A stretch of DNA of 14,764 bases from an uncultured Collinsella sp. (GTDB taxonomy: Bacteria; Actinomycetota; Coriobacteriia; Coriobacteriales; Coriobacteriaceae), in assembly GCA_900543845.1 (NCBI GenBank), contig UQTD01000051.1, positions 1 through 14,764 of the forward strand, in the 5' to 3' direction. Positions 6,317 through 12,477 of this stretch are shown here, piece after piece. The position numbers were made by a program, and so were the translations under genes. The notes under the pieces were generated by a model that saw only the letters and a program-made list of their open reading frames with translations, searched no databases and was not told the DNA's origin. Each line of letters opens with the position of its first letter. Positions within the stretch are counted from its first letter, which is position 1.

Positions 6317-9067
6317 ATGTCTGACAAGCGCCGTACCTTTGCCGTTATCGACGGCAACTCGCTCATGCACCGCGCCTTCCACGCCGTGCCGCCCACCATG
6401 AACGCGCCGGACGGTCGTCCCACCAACGCGATCTTTGGCTTTTTGAATATGTTCCTCAAGATGATTGACGCCTTTAATCCCGACGGCGTTGTTGTGGCGT
6501 TTGACAAGGGCAAGCCGCGCGTGCGCATGGAGATGCTGCCGCAGTACAAGGCTCAGCGCCCGCCCATGGACCCCGATCTGCACGCGCAGTTTCCCATGAT
6601 TAAGGAGCTGCTCGCCGCGCTCAACGTGCCGATTTTGCAGTCCGAGGGCTGGGAAGGCGATGACATCCTGGGCACTATGGCGCGCCTGGGCGAGCAAGCC
6701 GGCTGTGACATGCTGCTGGTGACCGGTGATCGCGATATGTATCAGCTCGTGACCGAGCACGTTAACGTGGTCTCGACCCGCAAGGGCCTGTCCGACGTGG
6801 CGATCATGACGCCCGAGAGCGTGGATGACCTGTATCATGGCATCACGCCGGCGCTCGTGCCCGACTTTTATGGTCTGAAGGGTGACACGTCCGATAACAT
6901 CCCCGGCGTGCCGGGCATCGGCCCCAAAAAGGCGAGCGCGCTCATTGCGCAGTACGGTAGCCTGGACGAGGTCATCGCACATGCCGACGAGGTCAAGGGC
7001 AAAATGGGCGAAAACCTGCGCGCGCACATCGACGACGCGTTGCTGAGCCGTAAGGTTGCGACCATTCGCACCGATGCGCCTGTTGAGCTCGATTTTGAGG
7101 CGACGTCCTTCCCGGCGTTTTCTGCCGATGAGGTTTCCGCGGCGCTGGGTACGCTTGGTATCACCGCCATGCAGAACCGTTTCTTGGCGCTGATTGGCGG
7201 CGAGGGCGGGGCTGCTGCTGCCTCCAGTGTGTTTGAGATACCTGCGATGGTTCGCGCAGCCGCCGGCGATGCTGACGCGCTTGGTGCCGTTGCGGCTGAG
7301 GTCTCCCGCGCGATTGATGCCGACGAGTGGGTCGCCGCCGTGGTGGACGACGACAAGGAAGAGGGCGCGCTCTTTGGACTGACGCGCACGCTGTGGCTAG
7401 CGACGTCCAAGGGCCTGTTCGCGCTCGAGGAGGGCGATAGCGGTGCGGCGGCTGAGGTTGAGGGCTTCAACTTCGTCCACGGCGTGATTGCCGGCGTGCT
7501 CGCGCGTCTGTTTATGGAGGGTCGCGTGGCGAGCCCGGATATGAAGGCACTGTTGCACGAGCTTTCGCCCATCGATTCTTCTGAGCCCGAGCTCATGGAT
7601 CCGCTGGCAGTCGATTCTACGCGCATCTTCGATACCGTGGTTGCCGCCTACCTGCTGGATTCCGACCGCTCCGAGTTCGATGAGGCATATCTGGCCGATA
7701 CCTATCTGCAGATGACGCTGCCTGCGGCGCGCGGTGCAGAGGGTGCCGGCGAGGACGCTCCTGCGCCCGCCGCTCGCACGGCGGCCTTGACGCTGGCGCT
7801 CGTGGCGCCGTTGCGCGAGTGCATGGCCCGTGAGAATGCCGCCAACGTGTTCGATGGCATCGAGATGCCACTCGTGCCGGTGCTTGCTAAGATGGAGCGC
7901 GCGGGCATGCTCGTGGACCCCGACCGCCTGCACAGTCTGTCCGAGGGACTGGCGACCCAGATTGCCGAGGTTGAGCGCAGCATTCGCGACCTGGCGGGTG
8001 ACGAGACCTTTAATATTGGCAGTCCCATGCAGCTGTCGCACGTACTCTTTGATGTGATGGGGCTTCCGACCAAGGGCCTCAAGAAGACCAAGCGCGGTTA
8101 CTATTCGACCAACGCCAAGGTGTTGAGCGATCTTGCCCGCGATCACGAGATCGTGCGCCTGATTTTGGACTGGCGTGAGAAGTCCAAGATTAAGTCGACC
8201 TATCTGGACACGCTGGGCCCGCTGCGCCGTGGTGACGGTCGCGTGCACACCACGTACAACCAGACCATCACCGCGACGGGGCGTCTGTCTTCGAGCGACC
8301 CCAATCTGCAAAACATTCCGACGCGCTCGGAGCTGGGGCGTACCGTCAAGACGGCGTTCTCGGCGGGCGAGGGCAGCGTCTTTTTGGCGGTGGACTACTC
8401 GCAGATCGAGCTGCGTCTGCTCGCGCATCTTTCGGGTGATGAACATCTGGTACGTGCCTTTAACGAGGGCGAGGACTTCCATGCCGAGACGGCCGCGCGC
8501 GTATTTGGCGTGCCGGTGTCCGAGGTAACGCCCGACTTGCGCAGCCGCGCCAAGGCCGTGAACTTTGGCATCGTGTACGGCCAGCAGGCCTACGGTCTGT
8601 CGCAGTCGCTGCATATCTCGATGGCCGAGGCGCGTGGCATGATCGATCGCTACTACGAGGCCTATCCGGGCGTGCGTACGTTCCTCGACAACGTGGTGGC
8701 GCGTGCCAAGCAGATGGGCTACGCCGAGACCATGTACGGTCGCCGGCGTCATATTCCTGAGCTCAAGGCCAAAAACCCGCAGCTCCGCGGCTTTGGCGAG
8801 CGCACGGCCATGAACCACCCCATGCAGGGAACCGCCGCCGACATCATCAAGATCGCCATGGCCCGCGTAAGCCGCCGCCTGGAAGAGGAAGGCTTTGCCG
8901 CCCACATGATCCTGCAGGTACACGACGAACTGGACTTTGAGTGCCCCGTCGACGAAGTCGAGCGCCTCACCGCCATGGTCCGCGACGTCATGGAGCACGT
9001 AGTAGACCTCCGCGTACCGTTGATCGCCGAAGCCAGCACCGGCATAACCTGGGCCGACGCCAAATAG
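6317..9067 (+). CDS. polA: DNA polymerase I
   Basis: The 916-residue enzyme fills gaps and removes RNA primers in repair and lagging-strand synthesis. The 5'-3' nuclease domain (about 1-290) has VIDGNSLMHRAFHA, EGDDILGT, TGDRDMYQLV and the helix-hairpin-helix GLKGDTSDNIPGVPGIGPKKA. The middle part (about 310-500) keeps the DTVVAAYLLDSD segment but lacks the DxE metal site of active 3'-5' exonucleases, so proofreading is probably lost, as in several Gram-positive and Thermus enzymes. The polymerase part has DPNLQNIPTR, motif A DYSQIELR (about 693), motif B RAKAVNFGIVYG (about 745) and motif C QVHDE (about 867-871). I chose ATG 6317 (MSDKRR), where family similarity begins and with GAGG about nine bases upstream; a GTG at 6278 adds 13 unsupported residues. 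The last 80-odd codons use GAA and GTA more than the rest. Confidence 0.98.
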   Translation: MSDKRRTFAVIDGNSLMHRAFHAVPPTMNAPDGRPTNAIFGFLNMFLKMIDAFNPDGVVVAFDKGKPRVRMEMLPQYKAQRPPMDPDLHAQFPMIKELLAALNVPILQSEGWEGDDILGTMARLGEQAGCDMLLVTGDRDMYQLVTEHVNVVSTRKGLSDVAIMTPESVDDLYHGITPALVPDFYGLKGDTSDNIPGVPGIGPKKASALIAQYGSLDEVIAHADEVKGKMGENLRAHIDDALLSRKVATIRTDAPVELDFEATSFPAFSADEVSAALGTLGITAMQNRFLALIGGEGGAAAASSVFEIPAMVRAAAGDADALGAVAAEVSRAIDADEWVAAVVDDDKEEGALFGLTRTLWLATSKGLFALEEGDSGAAAEVEGFNFVHGVIAGVLARLFMEGRVASPDMKALLHELSPIDSSEPELMDPLAVDSTRIFDTVVAAYLLDSDRSEFDEAYLADTYLQMTLPAARGAEGAGEDAPAPAARTAALTLALVAPLRECMARENAANVFDGIEMPLVPVLAKMERAGMLVDPDRLHSLSEGLATQIAEVERSIRDLAGDETFNIGSPMQLSHVLFDVMGLPTKGLKKTKRGYYSTNAKVLSDLARDHEIVRLILDWREKSKIKSTYLDTLGPLRRGDGRVHTTYNQTITATGRLSSSDPNLQNIPTRSELGRTVKTAFSAGEGSVFLAVDYSQIELRLLAHLSGDEHLVRAFNEGEDFHAETAARVFGVPVSEVTPDLRSRAKAVNFGIVYGQQAYGLSQSLHISMAEARGMIDRYYEAYPGVRTFLDNVVARAKQMGYAETMYGRRRHIPELKAKNPQLRGFGERTAMNHPMQGTAADIIKIAMARVSRRLEEEGFAAHMILQVHDELDFECPVDEVERLTAMVRDVMEHVVDLRVPLIAEASTGITWADAK

Positions 9068-9102
9068 GGAAGCACCCACAATTCCAAAGTAACCAAAACC
9101 AG

Positions 9103-9134
9103 AAGGACGCCCCTCATCAACAAGGAGCGTCCTT
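9103..9134 (+). terminator. Terminator after polA
   Basis: AAGGACGCCCCT (9103-9114) pairs with AGGAGCGTCCTT (9123-9134) with one mismatch around the eight-base loop CATCAACA. It lies 36 bases after the polA stop. The following CGTTCAATTAAATT is AT-rich but not a clean T run. Confidence 0.65.
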
Positions 9135-9203
9135 CGTTCAATTAAATTCAGCCAAAGTATCTAGGCGCCAAGACGCCACCCAGACGGCAAGCAAGTTACC
9201 CAA

Positions 9204-9333
9204 GGACCTGGCCGGGCGAGGCGGGTAAGTTTTTCGTAGATTCCGCACGAGCCGGAAAGCACTTAATGTGCTTTCCGAGCGAGCCCAGGACCTGACCGAG
9301 CGAAAAACTTACCCGCCTCGCCCGGCCAGGTCC
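9204..9333. repeat. Perfect 33-bp inverted repeat with internal hairpin
   Basis: The 33 bases at 9204-9236 (beginning GGACCTGGCCGGGCGAGG, ending AAGTTTTTCG) are matched exactly in reverse complement at 9301-9333. The 64-base interior carries a separate perfect 10-bp hairpin, CGGAAAGCAC (9253-9262) and GTGCTTTCCG (9268-9277) around TTAAT. A diverged direct copy of the outer arm, AGGACCTGACCGAGCGA (9287-9303), matches 9203-9219 at 15 of 17 positions. The element sits between convergent polA and the HAD gene. I see no open frame for a transposase. Confidence 0.85.
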
Positions 9334-9344
9334 GACGAGCCACG

Positions 9345-10172
9345 TTACCGAGCCGCCAAGATGGCGTCGATGAGCGTCAGTACGCCCCCGTCGTTGTTAC
9401 TCGGAATGCGCCACTTAGCATGCGCGTTCATATGCTCCTCGGCGTTGTCCACGATAAAGCTGTGGCCGACGCGCTCAAGCATGGGGATGTCGTTGTAGGT
9501 GTCGCCCGCGGCGGCGGCGTCAGCGATATCGATGCCCAGGTGCTCGCACAGATGCGCGACGCCGGCGCCCTTGTCGACACCTAGGTTCATAAAGTCGATC
9601 CACTCGCGCCCGGCGTTGGTGACGTAGAGCTTGTCCGAGAACTCGGGGCTATAGGTCTCGCGGAAAGCGGGCTCGGCGTTGTAGCCGGGGAAGAAGACCG
9701 AAATCTTGTTGGACTCGAAATCAATGCCCTCAAAGCTGTCGACGTAGTTGATTGTGTTGTAGTAGACGCTGATCTCGTCGTGGTACTGATGGTCGCGGGC
9801 AAGCACGTAGAACTCGTCGTAGCAGCACAGGACGGGAACGGCGCGCGGGTCCTCCGAGGCACGAGCGAGCACCTGCTGATACAGCGCCACGTCGATATTG
9901 CTCTTATAGATATAGTTGCCGCGATAGATGACGCAGGCTCCGTTGTCGGGACAAAAGGCGAGGCGGTTCTTGATGCCCTCGAACATCTCTTCGAGCTTGG
10001 GGGCTGGACGTCCGCTGGCGGGGCAGAATACGATGCCGGCGTCGGCGAGCTTGTCCAAGCGCTCATCAAGACCCTGCGGCAACACGCGCTCGTCGGTCAG
10101 CAGCGTTTTGTCCATGTCGACGGCGATGAGCTTAATGTTTCCGATATTGGCGTCCGATTCGTAAGTTTGCAT
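9345..10172 (-). CDS. Cof-type HAD-IIB hydrolase (sugar-phosphate phosphatase-like)
   Basis: The 275-residue product has all four HAD motifs: DMDKTLL (nucleophile Asp about 19, acid/base Asp about 21), the threonine/serine motif in PASGRP, the lysine in LGVDKGAGV, and the metal-binding acidic GDTYNDIPML. The large central insert, with CPDNGA and FYVLARDHQYHDEISVY segments, is the C2 cap of the Cof/IIB group, whose members mostly dephosphorylate sugar phosphates and related metabolites in the cytoplasm. The true substrate cannot be read from the sequence. ATG 10172 is preceded by GAAAGG at about nine bases; a start just before motif I is less likely because of spacing. It converges with polA and diverges from the argG leader. 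Nothing links its role to arginine. Confidence 0.92.
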   Translation of the reverse strand: MQTYESDANIGNIKLIAVDMDKTLLTDERVLPQGLDERLDKLADAGIVFCPASGRPAPKLEEMFEGIKNRLAFCPDNGACVIYRGNYIYKSNIDVALYQQVLARASEDPRAVPVLCCYDEFYVLARDHQYHDEISVYYNTINYVDSFEGIDFESNKISVFFPGYNAEPAFRETYSPEFSDKLYVTNAGREWIDFMNLGVDKGAGVAHLCEHLGIDIADAAAAGDTYNDIPMLERVGHSFIVDNAEEHMNAHAKWRIPSNNDGGVLTLIDAILAAR

Positions 10173-10282
10173 AAAAGCGAGCCTTTCGTTTCGAAATTGT
10201 TTCAGATGTTATAACCATCAACTCGTAGTCAGGCGTATTTTCGCAGGAACGGAGCGTATTTGCACCACGCTTCACAAAGTAA

Positions 10283-10297
10283 TGAAAAAACTTTTCA
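10283..10297. promoter_or_regulatory. Possible operator upstream of the argG promoter
   Basis: TGAAAA (10283-10288) and TTTTCA (10292-10297) form a perfect 6-bp inverted repeat around AAC, about 19 bases upstream of the proposed -35. Size and AT-rich centre recall ArgR-type boxes, and TGAATT half-like sequences follow at 10304 and 10411. A match to a known ArgR consensus is not exact, so this is only a candidate. Confidence 0.3.
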
Positions 10298-10315
10298 GAA
10301 ATTTGAATTTGTCGC

Positions 10316-10343
10316 TTGTGCTGCGGGCACTTTAGCGTAATAT
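10316..10343 (+). promoter_or_regulatory. Candidate promoter of the argG leader
   Basis: TTGTGC (10316-10321) and TAATAT (10338-10343) are separated by 16 bp. Transcription would start near 10350, giving a leader of about 375 bases before argG, long for a gene without upstream regulation by RNA. Confidence 0.5.
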
Positions 10344-10446
10344 AGCGACCATCGAAAACGGAGACGGCAAAAGAGCCGCTTACCGAGGAAAAGGTACCGT
10401 TTACGATATTTGAATTGCGCCCGGCGATAGGTGAAAGGAGAGGCAG

Positions 10447-10521
10447 ATGCAGTTCGTAAAGATCATCACTACTGCAGACAATGCCATCCGACGCCAGCGC
10501 GCAATTTCCCGACGACGATAA
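10447..10521 (+). CDS. Arginine-rich leader peptide of argG (candidate)
   Basis: A 24-codon frame has an excellent ribosome binding site, GAAAGGAG, about seven to eight bases before its ATG. The C-terminal part reads IRRQRAISRRR followed by the stop: six of the last ten codons are arginine, and the final three are CGA CGA CGA (10510-10518). Four of the six Arg codons are CGA, which by eye is rare in the neighbouring genes, where CGC and CGT dominate; I saw none in argG. It lies 205 bases before argG, which makes an early arginine synthesis enzyme. This is the layout of a leader peptide whose translation senses charged tRNA-Arg. The frame is too short for standard gene calls. The antisense frame covering it (10132-10590 minus) looks like a shadow. 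It is untested and could be coincidence. Confidence 0.72.
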   Translation: MQFVKIITTADNAIRRQRAISRRR

Positions 10522-10593
10522 CAATCGTCTCTGTCCGCATGGGGCGAATTGCCTCAACAGAGTCATTTTGAGGTCGTTGGGTTTTAGCACGAC
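10508..10593 (+). promoter_or_regulatory. Alternative helices of the argG leader (antiterminator region)
   Basis: CCCGACGAC (10508-10516), inside the terminal Arg codons, can pair with GTCGTTGGG (10573-10581) over nine positions with one G-U. GTCGT (10573-10577) can instead pair with ACGAC (10589-10593), which overlaps the left arm of the terminator-like hairpin at 10584. A local CTCTGT/ACAGAG stem (10529-10534 and 10557-10562) fits inside the first pairing. The three arrangements exclude one another in the manner of an attenuator. Confidence 0.55.
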
Positions 10594-10632
10594 ATTGCTG
10601 CATGTTTCTAGGGCATGTATGTGCTGATTTTT
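10584..10632 (+). terminator. Attenuator-type terminator in the argG leader (candidate)
   Basis: TTAGCAC (10584-10590) pairs with GTGCTGA (10621-10627) with one G-U, then ACAT (10592-10595) with ATGT (10615-10618) and GC with GC, across small bulges. TTTTT (10628-10632) follows the stem directly. It lies 63 bases after the leader peptide stop and 95 bases before argG. The interruptions make the stem weaker than the simple terminators elsewhere in this window. Confidence 0.55.
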
Positions 10633-10726
10633 GCTATTTAACCTGATATTGCACGGTATATGACCTTGAAATGACTTGCAACTGACCGATGTTCTAACTA
10701 GCTACCAAGGGCGAAAGGAAACAGCC

Positions 10727-11953
10727 ATGAGCAAGGAAAAAGTCGTTCTCGCATATTCCGGTGGTCTTGATACATCCGTATGTGTCAAGTGGCTCCAGGA
10801 CGAGAAGAATCTCGATGTCGTTTGCGTCTGCGGCAACGTGGGCCAGGAGGAGACTGGCCTGGATGCCAAGAAGCAGAAGGCGCTTGACCTGGGCGTTCTC
10901 GATTGCCAGGTACTCGACCTGCGCGACGAGTTCTCCGATGAGTTCCTGACTAAGGCCATCGCCGCAAACTCCATGTACGAGAACAAGTATCCGCTGCTCT
11001 CCGCCCTGTCTCGCCCGCTGCTTGCCAAGAAGCTTGTCGAGGTCGCCCACGAGTTTGGCGCGACCTACGTCGCCCACGGCTGCACCGGTAAGGGTAACGA
11101 CCAGGTTCGTTTTGAGGCTGCCGTCAAGGCCCTCGACCCCGAGCTCAAGGTTATCGCCCCGGTTCGCGAGTGGGATCTGAAGTGCCGTCCCGACGAGGTC
11201 GCCTATGCCCACGCCCACAACGTGCCGGTTCCCGAGGGTGCCAACGACAACCCCTATTCCATCGACGACAACCTGTGGGGTCGTGCCATCGAGTGCGGCC
11301 ACCTGGAGGATCCCTGGAACGAGCCGCTCGACGACGCCTGGGTTATGACCAAGAATCCCGAGGACACGCCGGACACCCCGACGTATACCGAGATTGAGTT
11401 TGAGGCCGGCAAGCCCGTCGCCGTCGACGGTAAGAAGATGAAGCTCTCCGAGATCGTCATCGCGCTCAACAAGATCTCCGGCGACAACGGCTTTGGCCGT
11501 CTCGACCTGGTCGAGGATCGTCTGGTGGGCCTCAAGAGCCGCGAGTGCTACGAGGTTCCCGGCGCCCTGACGCTCATTACCGCCCACAAGGCGCTCGAGG
11601 ACATCTGCGTCGAGGGTGACCTGCTCAAGACCAAGATCAAGCTCGAGCAGGATTGGGCCACCGCCGTGTACAACGGCCAGTGGTACAGCCCGCTCAAAAA
11701 CGCGCTCGATGCCTTTATGGCCGATACACAGAAGTTCGTGACCGGCACCGTCCGCCTGAAGTTCTTTAAGGGCAACTGCCATGTCGTCGGCCGCAAGAGC
11801 CCCTTCAGCCTCTACGACTACGGTCTGGCTACCTACGACCGCGACACCACGTTTGACGAGAAGGCCAGCGCCGGCTTTATCGAGATCGATACGCTGTCGC
11901 TCAAGACGTGGGCAAAGGTCCAGGGTCCCAGCTCTGCCGCCGCCCAGGCCTAA
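10727..11953 (+). CDS. argG: Argininosuccinate synthase
   Basis: The 408-residue enzyme joins citrulline and aspartate with ATP to argininosuccinate, the penultimate step of arginine synthesis, in the cytoplasm. The N-terminal ATP pyrophosphatase motif AYSGGLDTS is at about residues 9-17; the NKYPLLSALSRPL and HGCTGKGNDQVRFE segments and DDNLWGRAIECG further on are typical of the family, as is the length. The start is ATG 10727 with AAAGGAA eight bases upstream; the frame extends upstream to a TTG at 10676 without family support. The gene sits behind a leader with a candidate arginine-rich peptide and terminator and is followed, after a 56-residue frame, by argH. Codon use is strongly biased to C/G-ending codons, as expected of a well expressed gene. 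Confidence 0.98.
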   Translation: MSKEKVVLAYSGGLDTSVCVKWLQDEKNLDVVCVCGNVGQEETGLDAKKQKALDLGVLDCQVLDLRDEFSDEFLTKAIAANSMYENKYPLLSALSRPLLAKKLVEVAHEFGATYVAHGCTGKGNDQVRFEAAVKALDPELKVIAPVREWDLKCRPDEVAYAHAHNVPVPEGANDNPYSIDDNLWGRAIECGHLEDPWNEPLDDAWVMTKNPEDTPDTPTYTEIEFEAGKPVAVDGKKMKLSEIVIALNKISGDNGFGRLDLVEDRLVGLKSRECYEVPGALTLITAHKALEDICVEGDLLKTKIKLEQDWATAVYNGQWYSPLKNALDAFMADTQKFVTGTVRLKFFKGNCHVVGRKSPFSLYDYGLATYDRDTTFDEKASAGFIEIDTLSLKTWAKVQGPSSAAAQA

Positions 11954-11970
11954 GGCTTTTCCTTCCCTTG

Positions 11971-11998
11971 GTATCCGCGCGGCCCATCCGCGTGATAC
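11971..11998 (+). other. Short hairpin after argG
   Basis: GTATC (11971-11975) pairs with GATAC (11994-11998) and an inner GCG with CGC. It is followed by AAAAC, not a T tract, so it is not a classical terminator on this strand; it may protect the mRNA end. Confidence 0.25.
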
Positions 11999-12108
11999 AA
12001 AACGGGCGCACGGGGTCCCTACCTTTCGTTATGCTTGCTGACACTTCTTAACATCGGTGGCCCCTACGTTCCGCCCGCATATATGACGCCGCGCTTGCGG
12101 CTGAGTCC

Positions 12109-12141
12109 GAGCCCCGCCGGGGTTGTCCGGCGGGGCTCTTT
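12109..12141 (+). terminator. Strong terminator between argG and argH
   Basis: GAGCCCCGCCGG (12109-12120) and CCGGCGGGGCTC (12127-12138) are perfectly paired around GGTTGT and followed by TTTC. It is 155 bases after the argG stop, so argG is probably transcribed apart from argH and the small frame that follows. Confidence 0.85.
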
Positions 12142-12188
12142 CTATCAATTTGTCGGCCTTGCGCCTATATATATGAGGAGTATCCAAT

Positions 12189-12359
12189 ATGTTCAATGTC
12201 ATCGCGCATGCTTTACTTGCCCTCGCGCCCGAGCTCGATGCTGCAAAGGTCGAGGACGTCCCTATGAGCCTGAAGGCTTGGATTGACGGTTCGCGGGGCA
12301 ACATCCGGAGGGAGACGTTGGGTGCTAAGTGCATGGTGCGTCACTTCTTTGCAAATTAG
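12189..12359 (+). CDS. Small hypothetical protein between argG and argH
   Basis: A 56-codon frame begins with ATG 12189 after GAGGAG at eight bases, as good a ribosome binding site as any in the window. The product has a hydrophobic, Ala/Leu-rich N-terminal stretch of about 14 residues (MFNVIAHALLALAP), an acidic middle, and a basic C-terminal half with WIDGSRGNIRRETLG and a single cysteine near residue 48. The N-terminal stretch is too short and uncharged to call a signal peptide or a span. I recognise no family. It lies just after a strong terminator and 118 bases before argH, so it may be first in an argH transcript. Coding is supported by the ribosome binding site and by length; whether the peptide or its translation matters is unknown. 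Confidence 0.55.
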   Translation: MFNVIAHALLALAPELDAAKVEDVPMSLKAWIDGSRGNIRRETLGAKCMVRHFFAN

Positions 12360-12410
12360 CTACATGGCCCCGCATGCAGTGGGGAATGTGCAAAACTAGC
12401 GGTTGGTAAA

Positions 12411-12422
12411 TCGCTTTAGCGA
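12411..12422. promoter_or_regulatory. Short palindrome upstream of argH
   Basis: TCGCT and AGCGA flank TT, making a perfect 12-bp palindrome 55 bases before the argH ATG. It could be a binding site in the argH control region; I could not place a convincing promoter around it. Confidence 0.2.
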
Positions 12423-12477
12423 CAGGGCGCATTGCTTTGGGCGCTTCGTTTGGTATTTGGAGAAAGGAGACGGTTCC

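Noticed and set aside
6151..6549. N-terminal extension of the M18 peptidase
   Set aside because: It is antisense to the start of polA, crosses the candidate promoter, and the start at 6150 has GAAAGGAG.
7397..9079. 560-residue minus-strand frame
   Set aside because: It is antisense to polA, rich in His, Arg and Gly in the usual shadow pattern, with no domain.
10132..10590. 152-residue minus-strand frame covering the argG leader and the HAD start
   Set aside because: It overlaps the HAD gene start in the same direction in another frame, has no recognisable family, and its region is better explained by the argG leader on the plus strand.
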